Shown: in pieces, positions 48,038-57,111 of the stretch
Numbering within the stretch: position 1 is the stretch's first letter
How the letters are laid out: every line of letters starts with the position of its first letter
Source of the DNA: an uncultured Gammaproteobacteria bacterium
GTDB lineage: Bacteria; Pseudomonadota; Gammaproteobacteria; UBA6429; Thiohalophilaceae
Direction of reading: 5' to 3'
DNA: 64,000 bases
Assembly (NCBI GenBank): GCA_937967995.1
Contig: CALBTB010000005.1
Coordinates: 186,001 to 250,000 of the forward strand
Position numbers and translations under genes: made by a program
Notes under the pieces: model-generated
Told to the model about the DNA's origin: nothing
What the model saw: only the letters and a program-made list of their open reading frames with translations
Database searches by the model: none

Positions 48038-48850
48038 ATGTTGCGTCAACTACAGGGCTCGTTGCTCGGGAATCGGGCGTCTAATCAGAATGCAGGCCAG
48101 GGATATGGAGGGCGTTGGCACCCTATATTGGCAGAGGATGTGCAGGTTGACGGTGCTCATGTTATTAAAGCGCACGATCATGCATGTACTCAATTACTTG
48201 TAACCTCACAGACCATTCAGATAAAAACAGCGCAATTTACCCGCCTGGTTCCGGCCGGGACAGCCACCTGGATACCCGCAGGCATGTCGCACGGCATTAT
48301 TGCAAATCAATCAATACGTTATACTTCGTTATTTATAGATTCAGCTATTGCCAGCATGTTGTGGCAACATAGTCTGTGTATTCAAAGCAGTACGCTGTTG
48401 CGTAGCGCCATGCAACGGGCGGCAGAATTTGGAGAACATTACCGATCCGATAGTGCCGAGTCGCGCCTGTTTCAGGTCATTCTTGACGAGCTGAAGCGGT
48501 TGCCAGTTGATCATTTTAATTTACCCTTACCGACACAGCCGCGCCTGAAGCAGGTATGTGAAAATCTGCTCCAGTCACAGCCGACAGATATTGCGCTCAC
48601 AGACGTGGCACGCCTGTCCTGTATGTCAGTACGTAGTGTGCAGCGTCATTTTCAGTCCGAAACCGGACTGGCCTTTCAGCAATGGCGCCAACACTGGCAG
48701 GTGATACGGGCACTGGAAGCATTGCATGCAGGACAAACCATAAAACAGACCGCAGCATATCTCGGTTATGGATCGAGTAGCGCCTTTATCAGTATGTTTA
48801 AACGGGTAATCGGTGTCACGCCGGGCCGGTATTTACAGGTTATGCACTAA
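48038..48850 (+). CDS. AraC-family transcriptional regulator
   Basis: The 270-residue protein has an N-terminal cupin-like sensor region with HDHACTQLLVTSQ and RLVPAGTATWIPAGMSHGI, typical of AraC proteins with small-molecule-binding beta barrels. The C-terminal double helix-turn-helix has TDIALTDVARLSCMSVRSVQRHFQSETGLAFQQWRQHWQ and IKQTAAYLGYGSSSAFISMFKRVIGVTPGRY. ATG 48038 follows AAGGAGATCAGC. It precedes the GlcG-like gene on the same strand and may regulate it; ligand unknown. Confidence 0.85.
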   Translation: MLRQLQGSLLGNRASNQNAGQGYGGRWHPILAEDVQVDGAHVIKAHDHACTQLLVTSQTIQIKTAQFTRLVPAGTATWIPAGMSHGIIANQSIRYTSLFIDSAIASMLWQHSLCIQSSTLLRSAMQRAAEFGEHYRSDSAESRLFQVILDELKRLPVDHFNLPLPTQPRLKQVCENLLQSQPTDIALTDVARLSCMSVRSVQRHFQSETGLAFQQWRQHWQVIRALEALHAGQTIKQTAAYLGYGSSSAFISMFKRVIGVTPGRYLQVMH

Positions 48851-48957
48851 CATTCAGAACGTTTTTTGTCGGGTTCGCCTCCTGACCTGTCATGTTTGCG
48901 ACACATGCGGTGAAGGCGCCAGTCCATACTTTGAAGCATGGAAGGAGGCGTAACAGC

Positions 48958-49482
48958 ATGACACCCAAAACAAAACTTATAGTCAGTTTCTACCTTTTAT
49001 TTATTTCCATGACTCAGCCAGTCATGGCGCAGGGCATGTTTACCCAAAAATCACTGACCCTGGATACGGCCAGCAAAGCAGCCTGGGGCGCTATCGAAGA
49101 CTGCCGTAAACGTGGTTATTCCGTTGCGGTGGCGGTGGTGGATCGCGGCGGTAATGTACAGGCCTTTTACCGGGACCGGTTTGCCGGCCCGCATACCGTT
49201 GAAACCGCCATTCAAAAAGCCTGGACCGCCGTGAGCTTTCGGCAAAACACCAACGACCTGGCAGACCTGCTAAAAAAAGGCGTCATACCCAACCAGGTGC
49301 AACATAATCCCGGTGCTTTATTAGTTGGCGGGGGTGTGATGATTCAGGCCTCGGGAGAAATTGTCGGTGCCATCGGTGTGTCCGGTGCGCCACCGGGCAA
49401 GTCGGAAAAAGACAGTATCGATGGCGCGTGTGGCCAGGCCGGTATCAAGGCGATTGAAGAGATACTCGAGTTCGGGGATTAA
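48958..49482 (+). CDS. GlcG/HbpS-like exported protein
   Basis: The 174-residue protein has a signal peptide (cleavage near VMA-QGMFT) and the GlcG/HbpS fold (DTASKAAWGAIEDCRKRGYSVAVAVVDRGGNVQAFYR, and GALLVGGGVMIQASGEIVGAIGVSGAPPGKSEKD). Members in other bacteria bind haem or small molecules, often degrading or sensing; which applies here is not known. AGGAGG lies nine bases before the ATG. It is the last rightward gene before the pilus operon, whose mshQ it converges on. Confidence 0.82.
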   Translation: MTPKTKLIVSFYLLFISMTQPVMAQGMFTQKSLTLDTASKAAWGAIEDCRKRGYSVAVAVVDRGGNVQAFYRDRFAGPHTVETAIQKAWTAVSFRQNTNDLADLLKKGVIPNQVQHNPGALLVGGGVMIQASGEIVGAIGVSGAPPGKSEKDSIDGACGQAGIKAIEEILEFGD

Positions 49483-52400
49483 TCACTGTAACACTTCACG
49501 CCAGTAAATTATCCGATCATCACCGCGGAACTGCCCGAACGAGGCCACGCCATCCACGTGCAACAAATACGGATGCACACTGGTGTCGGTGTTGAAGGGA
49601 AACAGGAACGGAATGGTAAAGTCACCACCGGTACCGCCGCCGTTGTAGAACAGTCGCCAGCCGGCCGAATGGTTTGCGGTATCCGGCACATGCACGCGTG
49701 CATAGCTGGGGCCGGTACCGTCATCAGTAAAGTCAAACGTGCCGGAGGTGGTGGTCGCCCCGCCGGGTCGGAAATAATAACCGGGTGTCCCAATACTCGT
49801 ACGATCGGCGCCCATCACAACACCCGCCGGCGGATTGATATTATATAGAGTACAACTGTCATCGGTTTTATATTGCCAGTCAGTGCAGGTGGTGCCGGTG
49901 ACGGCATTGCAATATTCCGTGCGCGCAAACATATCCAGTTCCAGTTCCGGCAGGTTGGCACCGTAAGCGTTTTCAGCAAACAGTCGGCCAAAGAATAATT
50001 GTGTTGTGCCTAACTGGCGGTAAGTGTCGGTACCGATGGTCAAATCCGTGCTGTCGATACCCACGTTGTCGGTATCCAGTGGATTAAAACCAATGCGCAC
50101 ATCGGTAAACGGTATTTCGGCATCAAACGTTGGTGCGCTGCCTGCGCGATTGATATCCATTAACGCACTCAGTGTGGCCGAGCCATTAGTAAAGCTGCCA
50201 CTACTGTTAGTAGTATCAATTGTAATACGTGCACTCAAATCCGTGGCAGAGACGCCGGGATTGTTCACGGCAGCGAAGTTCCATTTACCTGCTTCAGCAG
50301 GCAGTGCGGTGTTTTCAGAAAACGGCGTAGTGAATTTACTCCAGGCACCGGTGTAATTCTGGGTCACGCCACCAGCACCACAAGCACTACCAAAGTTTTG
50401 TGCCGTCATGGTCACACCAACGGTAAAGATTTCATCCAGGTGACTAAACCCGTCTGTACAACCGGAGGCCGTATCTGCATCGGTACGATTGGTCAGAGAT
50501 GGTGAGCTGATACAGAAATGCGCAGGATAAAAGCGGCCGATATCACTACTGGTGTTTAGTGCGGTGGTGCCGATGTCTTCACCGAAATACGCACCTGAAG
50601 GCGCAGCGGCAGTAAAGGTAAAGCTGCCCACTTCGCTGACCGTCTGCGTGCTGATAGTGTGTTCACCGTTGTCGGCCGCGACCATATTAAAACTGGAAAC
50701 ACCCAGCGTGCCCTGCGACACAGCTGGTGCAACGTTAATATGACTGACGGCTATATTATTGAGCTGAAAGTTGGGAGTAACTGTGTCATCACTGCAGGCT
50801 GCACGGATCTTAAGGTTAAACGTCTCGTTGGCACGCTTAAATGCCGTACAGGTTGGTGACGCACTTGCACAACTGGCATTGGCGTCTTCACTGAAAACAT
50901 AAAACTTATACGGCTTGGTGACGAAGGTTTCGCTGCCATTCATCACCAGGCCGGCGTCACCGGTGCCGGCCGAGCCTGTGTACTGACTGTTAAGTGTAAT
51001 TTGGCCGGCATCCGGGTAAGTAACGGTGAATGTGGCCTGGCCGCTGCCATCAAAACTGATCGGTACCGTCTGGCTGGTGGTGTTATCGATCGGCGTGTAA
51101 TCGGTGCCACTATAATTGAGCGTCAGATCGCGTGTACCGGTTGTTGGATTTGCATAGTTTAATGAGAACACGACATTACGTGTCTGACTGACAAAGGTCG
51201 GGACACAGGCCTGTGTAGTATTATCCATACGCACGGCACTGATGGTGATATTGTTAGACGTCACGCAGCTTGTCTGGTTAGGGATGGTATAAATAAAACC
51301 ACTCTCGTAGAAAGTCAGTGTACAGTCAGTGGCGCTGGTCGCGGTATTCAGGCATTGCACACCGTTATTCGGTGAGGGTGACGGTGCGGAAATACCGAGA
51401 GTAATCGCACCCGCTGTGCGACGTGGGTAAACAAAGGTACTGTTACCCCCGCTGACTGTTTTGTTGTCACCACCCTGCCATCCGGATGGTGTCATCGTTA
51501 AAGTAACAGCGCCGGTATATTCACTGGAGCAACTCGCATCAAGGCAGGCACGCACCGTTACCGATTCCGGTTCGCAGGTCAAACCTGTACCGTCATGTTC
51601 AATACGCAAATGATCATAGGTTACCGGGCAGGTGCGGGTTTCATTCATCACACTGGTGATGTCGGCTGCAGACAGGGCCCGGCCGTAGACGCGTACTTCA
51701 TCGATGCTGCCATTAAAGCGCCAGTTAGGATTTGCTTCTGATCCGGCGCTATTGGTCTCACCACCAATGCTGGCTGTGCCTGCATCCGTGCCCCAGGTAC
51801 CGGTGTAAACCTGAGCTGCGGTAACAGCTACGCCGTTGACAAAGATCTGCCGGGTTTTATTGGTTGCATCATGTACCGCGGCGACGTGATACCAGGTACC
51901 GGCGCTGATCACTGTACCGGTATCGAGACTGATCGGACTGACATTACGAGAGAAGAATCGTAATCGGCCGTTACCGGGATCGCCCAGACTAAACGCATAA
52001 CCACCACTATTGGATTGGTCATCGACAAAAATGCGCTGATCCTGATTTATGTCAGTTGGGTTTATCCAGGCGGTGATCGTGAAACTGTCCGTGACATTGG
52101 GAAAACCGGGCAGGGCAATGTAATCGTCCGTGCCGTCAAAGGTGCCGTAATAACAGGTACCCGGATTGCCAGCGATGGCAGGACTGGTAATTGCCGTTAC
52201 CGCACCATTCACGCTGGTACCATGATTACTGTTACCGGAACTGTCGATGACTTCGTTGGCTGTACCATTCCACAGGGATTCGTCCATGTACCACGCGCCA
52301 AGCAGACATTCATGGGTTTCATTCATGTCATTGGTAATTTGCGTACCGGACAACACATCGGTATAGATGCGAACTTCATCAATGAGGCCATTTGCGTGAC

Positions 52401-53742
52401 CATTAACATAACCACTGCCACCAACGCCATTGGTTCGATTATCACCAAAAAAGACCGAGCTTAAATTACCAAGGACGTTAGAGATATTCAGGGGAGAATT
52501 GAGGTTACCACGATTGGTTGCACGGCGTGTACCATCGATATAGATCTGTAACCAGTCGGCATCGGTGACCAGGTCCCAGGTAATCGTGACATGATGCCAG
52601 GTACCTGAAGCGTAACTGTTGTTCGATGTTTCCGCCTGTAGGTCTGCATCGTTACTATCTTCGAGCCGAAAGCGCAGACGTCCATTGTTACGTTTGGCCA
52701 GAAAGAAATATTTATCCGCATTGCCGTTACCGAGGTTATTTGACGCATCCGCCAGCATTCGGTTACCGGAATTCCAGGCTGCATTACTGTTGTACCAGAA
52801 GGTTATCGTACCGCGGTTTCCAATCGCGCTGTTTACATCCAGTTTGCTATCAACGGCATTACCATTACTGACAAATTGACCGCCACGGCAAATGTAACCC
52901 GGGTTTACCGTTTGCGCCGAGCCGACTCGATCACCATGATTGTTATTGCCGCTGCCATCAATGACTTCATTGGCGGTACCTGTCCAGCTTAATTCATCCA
53001 TTGCGTAGTATGCGATGGGTGACGGCGTATAACTGGAAAAACGTATTGCAGTGTTTTGTAGCGCGGTGATAGCGGAGTATTGATAAACCTGGTAATCGTT
53101 ATTACTTAATTGCCAGCCAATCTGGGCCTGGCCGGCTGTCGGATTACTGATGGCGCCATACTGATAAACAAAGTCACCGGACTCGTACAGAATGACCTGC
53201 AAGTTGAAATTACTGCTGCCGGCACCCCATTCCTGAACATTGCTGTAAGTGATGACGAACGATCGATTCGGTGCACTGCCCAGGCTGGCATAACGTACTG
53301 TACCACCGGCGCTGGGATCGATATCACCACCATAAATACGCATGGCACGATCCAGGCGTGTATCCGGCATAGGAAACGGATAGGTGCGCGGTGGCCCGGA
53401 TGAGGCCGTGCCGTGACCGCAATAATTATTATTAAACTGGATGCGGCCGTTGGACATGATGCGTACTGAGGTATAACCGGTGCCACCAAAACTAAAGGTA
53501 AAACCAAGCGGGATTTCCTGGGTGATATCGTCATCCACTGCAATCGAAAAGCCGCTACATTCATTGGGCGGCCCACCACTGGCGGCTGTCCAGACCACAT
53601 TGGTATGGCTGCTGGGGTCGATCCAGCTATAGGTCTCGCTGCTGGATGTATAGGTAGCGGCTGAAATGGGCATGGCAAGGCTGCCGGCGAAAAGCATCAG
53701 AAGTCCTGCGAGCGACCGTTTTATGCTTATTGGTATCTTCAT
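49483..53742 (-). CDS. mshQ: MshQ-like large surface protein of the MSHA pilus operon
   Basis: MshQ is a very large secreted protein coded at the end of MSHA pilus operons; it may be a tip adhesin. The 1419-residue product starts with a signal peptide (IKRSLAGLLMLFAGSLAMPISA) and has an N-terminal beta region. Two LamG-like modules follow, at about 245-480 and 485-705, each opening with the repeat AYYAMDELSWNGTANEVID-like text. Ig-like repeats come next, and a C-terminal DUF6701-type region shared with MshQ ends WREVLQ. The LamG duplication is marked (SGNNNHG, SGNSNHG). Cysteines are frequent. It follows mshP with a 93-base gap. Confidence 0.82.
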   Translation of the reverse strand: MKIPISIKRSLAGLLMLFAGSLAMPISAATYTSSSETYSWIDPSSHTNVVWTAASGGPPNECSGFSIAVDDDITQEIPLGFTFSFGGTGYTSVRIMSNGRIQFNNNYCGHGTASSGPPRTYPFPMPDTRLDRAMRIYGGDIDPSAGGTVRYASLGSAPNRSFVITYSNVQEWGAGSSNFNLQVILYESGDFVYQYGAISNPTAGQAQIGWQLSNNDYQVYQYSAITALQNTAIRFSSYTPSPIAYYAMDELSWTGTANEVIDGSGNNNHGDRVGSAQTVNPGYICRGGQFVSNGNAVDSKLDVNSAIGNRGTITFWYNSNAAWNSGNRMLADASNNLGNGNADKYFFLAKRNNGRLRFRLEDSNDADLQAETSNNSYASGTWHHVTITWDLVTDADWLQIYIDGTRRATNRGNLNSPLNISNVLGNLSSVFFGDNRTNGVGGSGYVNGHANGLIDEVRIYTDVLSGTQITNDMNETHECLLGAWYMDESLWNGTANEVIDSSGNSNHGTSVNGAVTAITSPAIAGNPGTCYYGTFDGTDDYIALPGFPNVTDSFTITAWINPTDINQDQRIFVDDQSNSGGYAFSLGDPGNGRLRFFSRNVSPISLDTGTVISAGTWYHVAAVHDATNKTRQIFVNGVAVTAAQVYTGTWGTDAGTASIGGETNSAGSEANPNWRFNGSIDEVRVYGRALSAADITSVMNETRTCPVTYDHLRIEHDGTGLTCEPESVTVRACLDASCSSEYTGAVTLTMTPSGWQGGDNKTVSGGNSTFVYPRRTAGAITLGISAPSPSPNNGVQCLNTATSATDCTLTFYESGFIYTIPNQTSCVTSNNITISAVRMDNTTQACVPTFVSQTRNVVFSLNYANPTTGTRDLTLNYSGTDYTPIDNTTSQTVPISFDGSGQATFTVTYPDAGQITLNSQYTGSAGTGDAGLVMNGSETFVTKPYKFYVFSEDANASCASASPTCTAFKRANETFNLKIRAACSDDTVTPNFQLNNIAVSHINVAPAVSQGTLGVSSFNMVAADNGEHTISTQTVSEVGSFTFTAAAPSGAYFGEDIGTTALNTSSDIGRFYPAHFCISSPSLTNRTDADTASGCTDGFSHLDEIFTVGVTMTAQNFGSACGAGGVTQNYTGAWSKFTTPFSENTALPAEAGKWNFAAVNNPGVSATDLSARITIDTTNSSGSFTNGSATLSALMDINRAGSAPTFDAEIPFTDVRIGFNPLDTDNVGIDSTDLTIGTDTYRQLGTTQLFFGRLFAENAYGANLPELELDMFARTEYCNAVTGTTCTDWQYKTDDSCTLYNINPPAGVVMGADRTSIGTPGYYFRPGGATTTSGTFDFTDDGTGPSYARVHVPDTANHSAGWRLFYNGGGTGGDFTIPFLFPFNTDTSVHPYLLHVDGVASFGQFRGDDRIIYWREVLQ

Positions 53743-53835
53743 GCCCAGACGGATAGTTATATTAATGGTATATCGGTATCGTACTGCCTGGCTTGAACAT
53801 TATTTCTGTGATCGGTGTGAAATTTTACTTGGGAT

Positions 53836-54237
53836 TTAAGGAGTTACCGCCATCAGCTGAATCTGGCGAGTGGCATTGATATCGCCGGTGCTGCAATTCC
53901 CGGTACTGGTCACGGTATAGTAGGTTTTGCTGCCAACGGTCACACCGCTGCATTGCACCGTGGCCGTACAGCTCGCGATGCCGGTACTGTTATAATTCTG
54001 CACCGGGTAAGTGGCCGGACAATTGGCGGCAGCGCCCGTCAGGCTGAACAACTGGTTCATCGCATATTGTGCCCCGGACTCAGCCGCGAAAAAGGCGCGT
54101 GTCGACATCACTTCATTACCGACCCCTTCCATGCTGCGTTGCATCAGGCTTACGGCGGCGGTACCGATCAGTGCCATGATCACCAGAATGAAAATAGCCA
54201 CCGGTAAACTGAAACCCTGTTGATGTTTACAGTACAT
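53836..54237 (-). CDS. mshP: MshP-like minor pilin
   Basis: The 133-residue product has a short positively charged leader and the type IV pilin-like hydrophobic N-terminus GFSLPVAIFILVIMALIGTAAVSLMQ. Here Pro replaces the usual Glu5 (FTLxE) of major pilins. The rest has a PilX-type ATRAFFAAESGAQYAMNQLF segment. I start at ATG 54237 because the upstream open frame lacks pilin features and overlaps mshO. It follows mshO directly. Confidence 0.82.
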   Translation of the reverse strand: MYCKHQQGFSLPVAIFILVIMALIGTAAVSLMQRSMEGVGNEVMSTRAFFAAESGAQYAMNQLFSLTGAAANCPATYPVQNYNSTGIASCTATVQCSGVTVGSKTYYTVTSTGNCSTGDINATRQIQLMAVTP

Positions 54238-55015
54238 TGCGTACCTGTACCTCGTGATATAAACGAATCCATTCGCCGTCGATGAGAAAACGAAAATCCA
54301 GCGTGACAATGCCATTTCGGCGTAGCGTACCCGGTGTGTAGGTAAACGGTGTCACTGCACCGCTATCGTTAAGCTGAATGTTCTGCGCCATTAACTGTGG
54401 TCCACTACCTCCGCTGGGTGGCGCACTTTGAGCCGCGCTGATGGAATAACCGCGATAACGATTCAGGTTGGTGCCTTCCACGCAATAACTGGTGGGCGAG
54501 TCCACCACAAACAGGCGGCGCTGCGGTGAGTGGCGATTGAACTGGTGAGATCCTGAAAGTGTAATTGTCGTTACCGGTGATCCTGCTTTGCTTCCGTAGC
54601 CGGCCCGGGGACCGGGTGAACCACCGCTATACATTGCAGACGTGTTATACGGATAAACCACAACATAGCGAGTACCAAATCCCGCTATCAAATTGAAATC
54701 AATGGCTGTCATGGTGGTGGTGGGTGCGGCGCTGGGTAAGTTGGTATACACAGTACTGCCGAGTATGGGTAAAAACTCCAGACAATTGTTGGACACGCGC
54801 ACGCTGTTGGGTAACGCCGTGCGTAATGAGCGTGCTACGCGCTCCACGGTTAAACGGCCCAGGGTGGTGAGTTGGTCGCGCCGCGACACGTCCGAATAAG
54901 CACGAATACTGTTGGTGATGTAGACTGCCGTGCCGGTCATTAACACACCGAGAATAGTAATAATGATCACTAGTTCGATCAGGTTGAAGCCGCGTTGTTG
55001 TTTACATAGCCGCAT
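54227..55015 (-). CDS. mshO: MshO-like minor pilin
   Basis: The 262-residue product has the prepilin leader and cleavage motif QRGFNLIELVIIITILGVLMTGTAVYITNS, with Glu5 of the mature protein. The C-terminal part (ESVRVSNNCLEFLPILGS and later Gly/Pro-rich sequence) is typical of large MshO/PilW-type minor pilins that initiate pilus assembly. It overlaps mshP by 11 bases and abuts mshD. Confidence 0.85.
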   Translation of the reverse strand: MRLCKQQRGFNLIELVIIITILGVLMTGTAVYITNSIRAYSDVSRRDQLTTLGRLTVERVARSLRTALPNSVRVSNNCLEFLPILGSTVYTNLPSAAPTTTMTAIDFNLIAGFGTRYVVVYPYNTSAMYSGGSPGPRAGYGSKAGSPVTTITLSGSHQFNRHSPQRRLFVVDSPTSYCVEGTNLNRYRGYSISAAQSAPPSGGSGPQLMAQNIQLNDSGAVTPFTYTPGTLRRNGIVTLDFRFLIDGEWIRLYHEVQVRNVL

Positions 55016-55557
55016 CAGAAATTCACCCGATAGGCACTGACCGGGATGGTGTTACCCAGTGGTGTCGAGACATTGATGGTAATGCGTTTGGCGTGACGGT
55101 TATTGGCCAGCCCGATTTCACTGCCGGCATAGGTCACGGTGACGGAAATGGAATAGCCATCGTAAGTGGTTAATGCTGCGCCGGTCACGATCGACACCGG
55201 TGATGTTTCACTTAAACCGTTGTAATCATCCACGTCATCATACAGGGTGCGGGACGATTCATTATCTGGTGGAGTGGTTTCCGGGCCCAGTGTACCGCTG
55301 CAGGCCTGCGCCGCATTATCGGTGGAATCACAACGCGGTGTACCACCCTGCCCGGTTCGTTCATCGTAACGTTTCGTTAAAATCTCATCCATGTAGGTTT
55401 GCGCCAGTTCCATGGCGCGGCTTTGTACCAATGCTTCCGGACTTTGCTGCACGGCCTTGTTGATCACCAGTGTCACGCCCACCAGCGCCAGCGACAGCAC
55501 CACGATGATGACAATCAGCTCGATTAACGAGAAGCCGCGTTCAGAGCCGATGCGCAT
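55015..55557 (-). CDS. mshD: MshD-like minor pilin
   Basis: The 180-residue product starts MRIGSERGFSLIELIVIIVVLSLALVGVTLVIN, a type IV prepilin signal with Glu5, followed by the MshD/PilV-like soluble domain containing CDSTDNAAQACSG. The frame stays open upstream, but the signal marks the true start at ATG 55557. It overlaps mshC by 17 bases. The mature protein likely forms part of a tip complex with MshC and MshO. Confidence 0.85.
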   Translation of the reverse strand: MRIGSERGFSLIELIVIIVVLSLALVGVTLVINKAVQQSPEALVQSRAMELAQTYMDEILTKRYDERTGQGGTPRCDSTDNAAQACSGTLGPETTPPDNESSRTLYDDVDDYNGLSETSPVSIVTGAALTTYDGYSISVTVTYAGSEIGLANNRHAKRITINVSTPLGNTIPVSAYRVNF

Positions 55558-55978
55558 ATCCCGTGCCCTCAACTCTGACAGTTCGTGAGCCACTGTCGAT
55601 ATCAATATCGATGGGAGTAGCAGGCGTAGATGAAGAAACATCGCCGCTTTTGTCAAACGTCATCGTGACATCGTCAATATCAATTTCGCTGGCAATGCCG
55701 ATATCAACCGTCTGTACACCACTTTCGTTATACGTGATGCGAATCCGATCATTGGCGTTATCGGTCTGCAGGGTGACATTGGCGCCGACCGGCTTGGTCA
55801 TGGCCAGGTGTTGTGCGTGGCGAATCGCATTGATCAATGCATCTTCGACCGTGCGGGATTCATAAGGACTACGTGAAGCCATACGTGGCACAACCGCCAC
55901 CGCGAGCAGGCCAAGAATGGTGATGACCGTGACCAGCTCGACCAGGGTAAAACCGTTGGAGTTTTTATACGGTTTCAT
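55541..55978 (-). CDS. mshC: MshC-like minor pilin
   Basis: A 145-residue product with the prepilin motif NGFTLVELVTVITILGLLAVAVVPRM and then ASRSPYESRTVEDALINAIRHAQHLAMTKP. The latter is a GspH/FimT-like pseudopilin segment typical of MshC. Position after the pilin mshA and before mshD matches known MSHA operons. A terminator in the mshA-mshC gap reduces its expression relative to mshA. Confidence 0.87.
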   Translation of the reverse strand: MKPYKNSNGFTLVELVTVITILGLLAVAVVPRMASRSPYESRTVEDALINAIRHAQHLAMTKPVGANVTLQTDNANDRIRITYNESGVQTVDIGIASEIDIDDVTMTFDKSGDVSSSTPATPIDIDIDSGSRTVRVEGTGYAHRL

Positions 55979-56006
55979 ATGATTCGATTCAGTCCCTTAA
56001 AACAAA

Positions 56007-56029
56007 AAGGCGGCTATGAAAGCCGCCTT
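56007..56029 (-). terminator. Intra-operon terminator after the pilin gene
   Basis: A nine-base-pair stem (AAGGCGGCT / AGCCGCCTT) with an ATGAA loop is followed leftward by a U-rich run. It lies between mshA and mshC. It should let mshA be made in excess over the minor pilin genes by partial termination. Confidence 0.8.
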
Positions 56030-56060
56030 AAGTGATATTTCTACTGAATATAGATCTATA

Positions 56061-56513
56061 TTAACAACCTGATACATCTACCGTAACGGGGTCCCCCGTT
56101 CCATCTGCGTCGTAGGAGATCTGGCAGTTAGCGCCGCCACCCGTAGGTGTATAGATCGATGTCGCACCGGCATGGCTCACTGTGTATCCGCTTGGTGTTG
56201 GCATTGCAGCTTCAATACCGTTTGCAGCCTGCACAGGCCGTCCACCTAGTCCCGCATTACCACTTTCTGATAATACCGTTACTGTCGTGGCTTCCATGGT
56301 TACCGTTGTGGCCGTATTGACACCATTCACCACATACTGTGCGCGGGCCAGAGCCACGGCGGATCGCAGTCCACCGGCTACACCATTCACACTCGCTGCA
56401 CGAGCTTCATCGGTGACATTGATGAATCTTGGCAAGGCGGCGGCGGCCAGCAGCCCCAGAATCACGATCACCACAACCAGCTCGACCAGTGTAAAACCTT
56501 TTTGTTTCTCCAT
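56061..56513 (-). CDS. mshA: MshA-like major pilin
   Basis: The 150-residue product opens MEKQKGFTLVELVVVIVILGLLAAAALPRFINVTDEARAA, a classic type IV major pilin with Glu5 for assembly and a short leader. The C-terminal half has a paired Cys loop (C-Q-I-S-Y-D...D-V-S-G-C) like the disulfide-bonded D-region of MshA. A strong terminator follows it. It is the most likely main structural subunit of the pilus. Confidence 0.88.
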   Translation of the reverse strand: MEKQKGFTLVELVVVIVILGLLAAAALPRFINVTDEARAASVNGVAGGLRSAVALARAQYVVNGVNTATTVTMEATTVTVLSESGNAGLGGRPVQAANGIEAAMPTPSGYTVSHAGATSIYTPTGGGANCQISYDADGTGDPVTVDVSGC

Positions 56514-56538
56514 AACTCCTGTCCTCTTGTTGACTCGT

Positions 56539-57111
56539 TCAACCCGGCTTCAGGGAGTCCGCAAATTCTGCCGGATCGATGGGTTCATTCAGCCAGCGAA
56601 AGCCGGCCAGCGGTTTTAGACGAAGTCCACGCAGGGTATCGCTTCGGTCATACCGCCCATTACGGTTGTTATCGTCATACACAGGTAGCACCTTTAGTTT
56701 TAACACGTCTTTTTCCAGGCCATCTGTCTGAAAATATTCGCGATTTTTCACCTGGTAATACAGGGTGTGCGAGGCCCGGTCGTACCACCAACTTCCCGTT
56801 TCAAGGTTTTTGGGCGTACCGGTGTGTTCACCGAGGTAATTGACCGGTGTGTCGGCCAGCAGCCGCATGGGATTGGACTGGATCAGCCGGTCCAGGTCAC
56901 GAATTTTGTTCTCGACGATATGTTCGCTGATGGTCATGCCGATGGCGCTTTGCAGGCTGCCGATGATCGACTCCATGGCGGCCCGTTCCGCGGTGACCTG
57001 CAATTTCATGAGCTTGTCGATGGCAATGGCCAGCAGGGCGCTGATGATGATGATGACGATCACCAGTTCGAGCAGGGTAAATCCCCTTTGCTGTCGCCTA
57101 TTTAACGACAT
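56539..57111 (-). CDS. Type IV pilin-like protein (MshF/MshB-like)
   Basis: The 190-residue product starts MSLNRRQQRGFTLLELVIVIIIISALLAIAID, with a prepilin leader and Glu5. The soluble part (about 40-190) contains LETGSWWYDRASHTLYYQVKNREYF, typical of a MshF-type or GspH-like protein rather than a major pilin. Order after mshG and before mshA suggests mshF or mshB; sequence alone does not settle which. It overlaps mshG by 14 bases. Confidence 0.78.
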   Translation of the reverse strand: MSLNRRQQRGFTLLELVIVIIIISALLAIAIDKLMKLQVTAERAAMESIIGSLQSAIGMTISEHIVENKIRDLDRLIQSNPMRLLADTPVNYLGEHTGTPKNLETGSWWYDRASHTLYYQVKNREYFQTDGLEKDVLKLKVLPVYDDNNRNGRYDRSDTLRGLRLKPLAGFRWLNEPIDPAEFADSLKPG

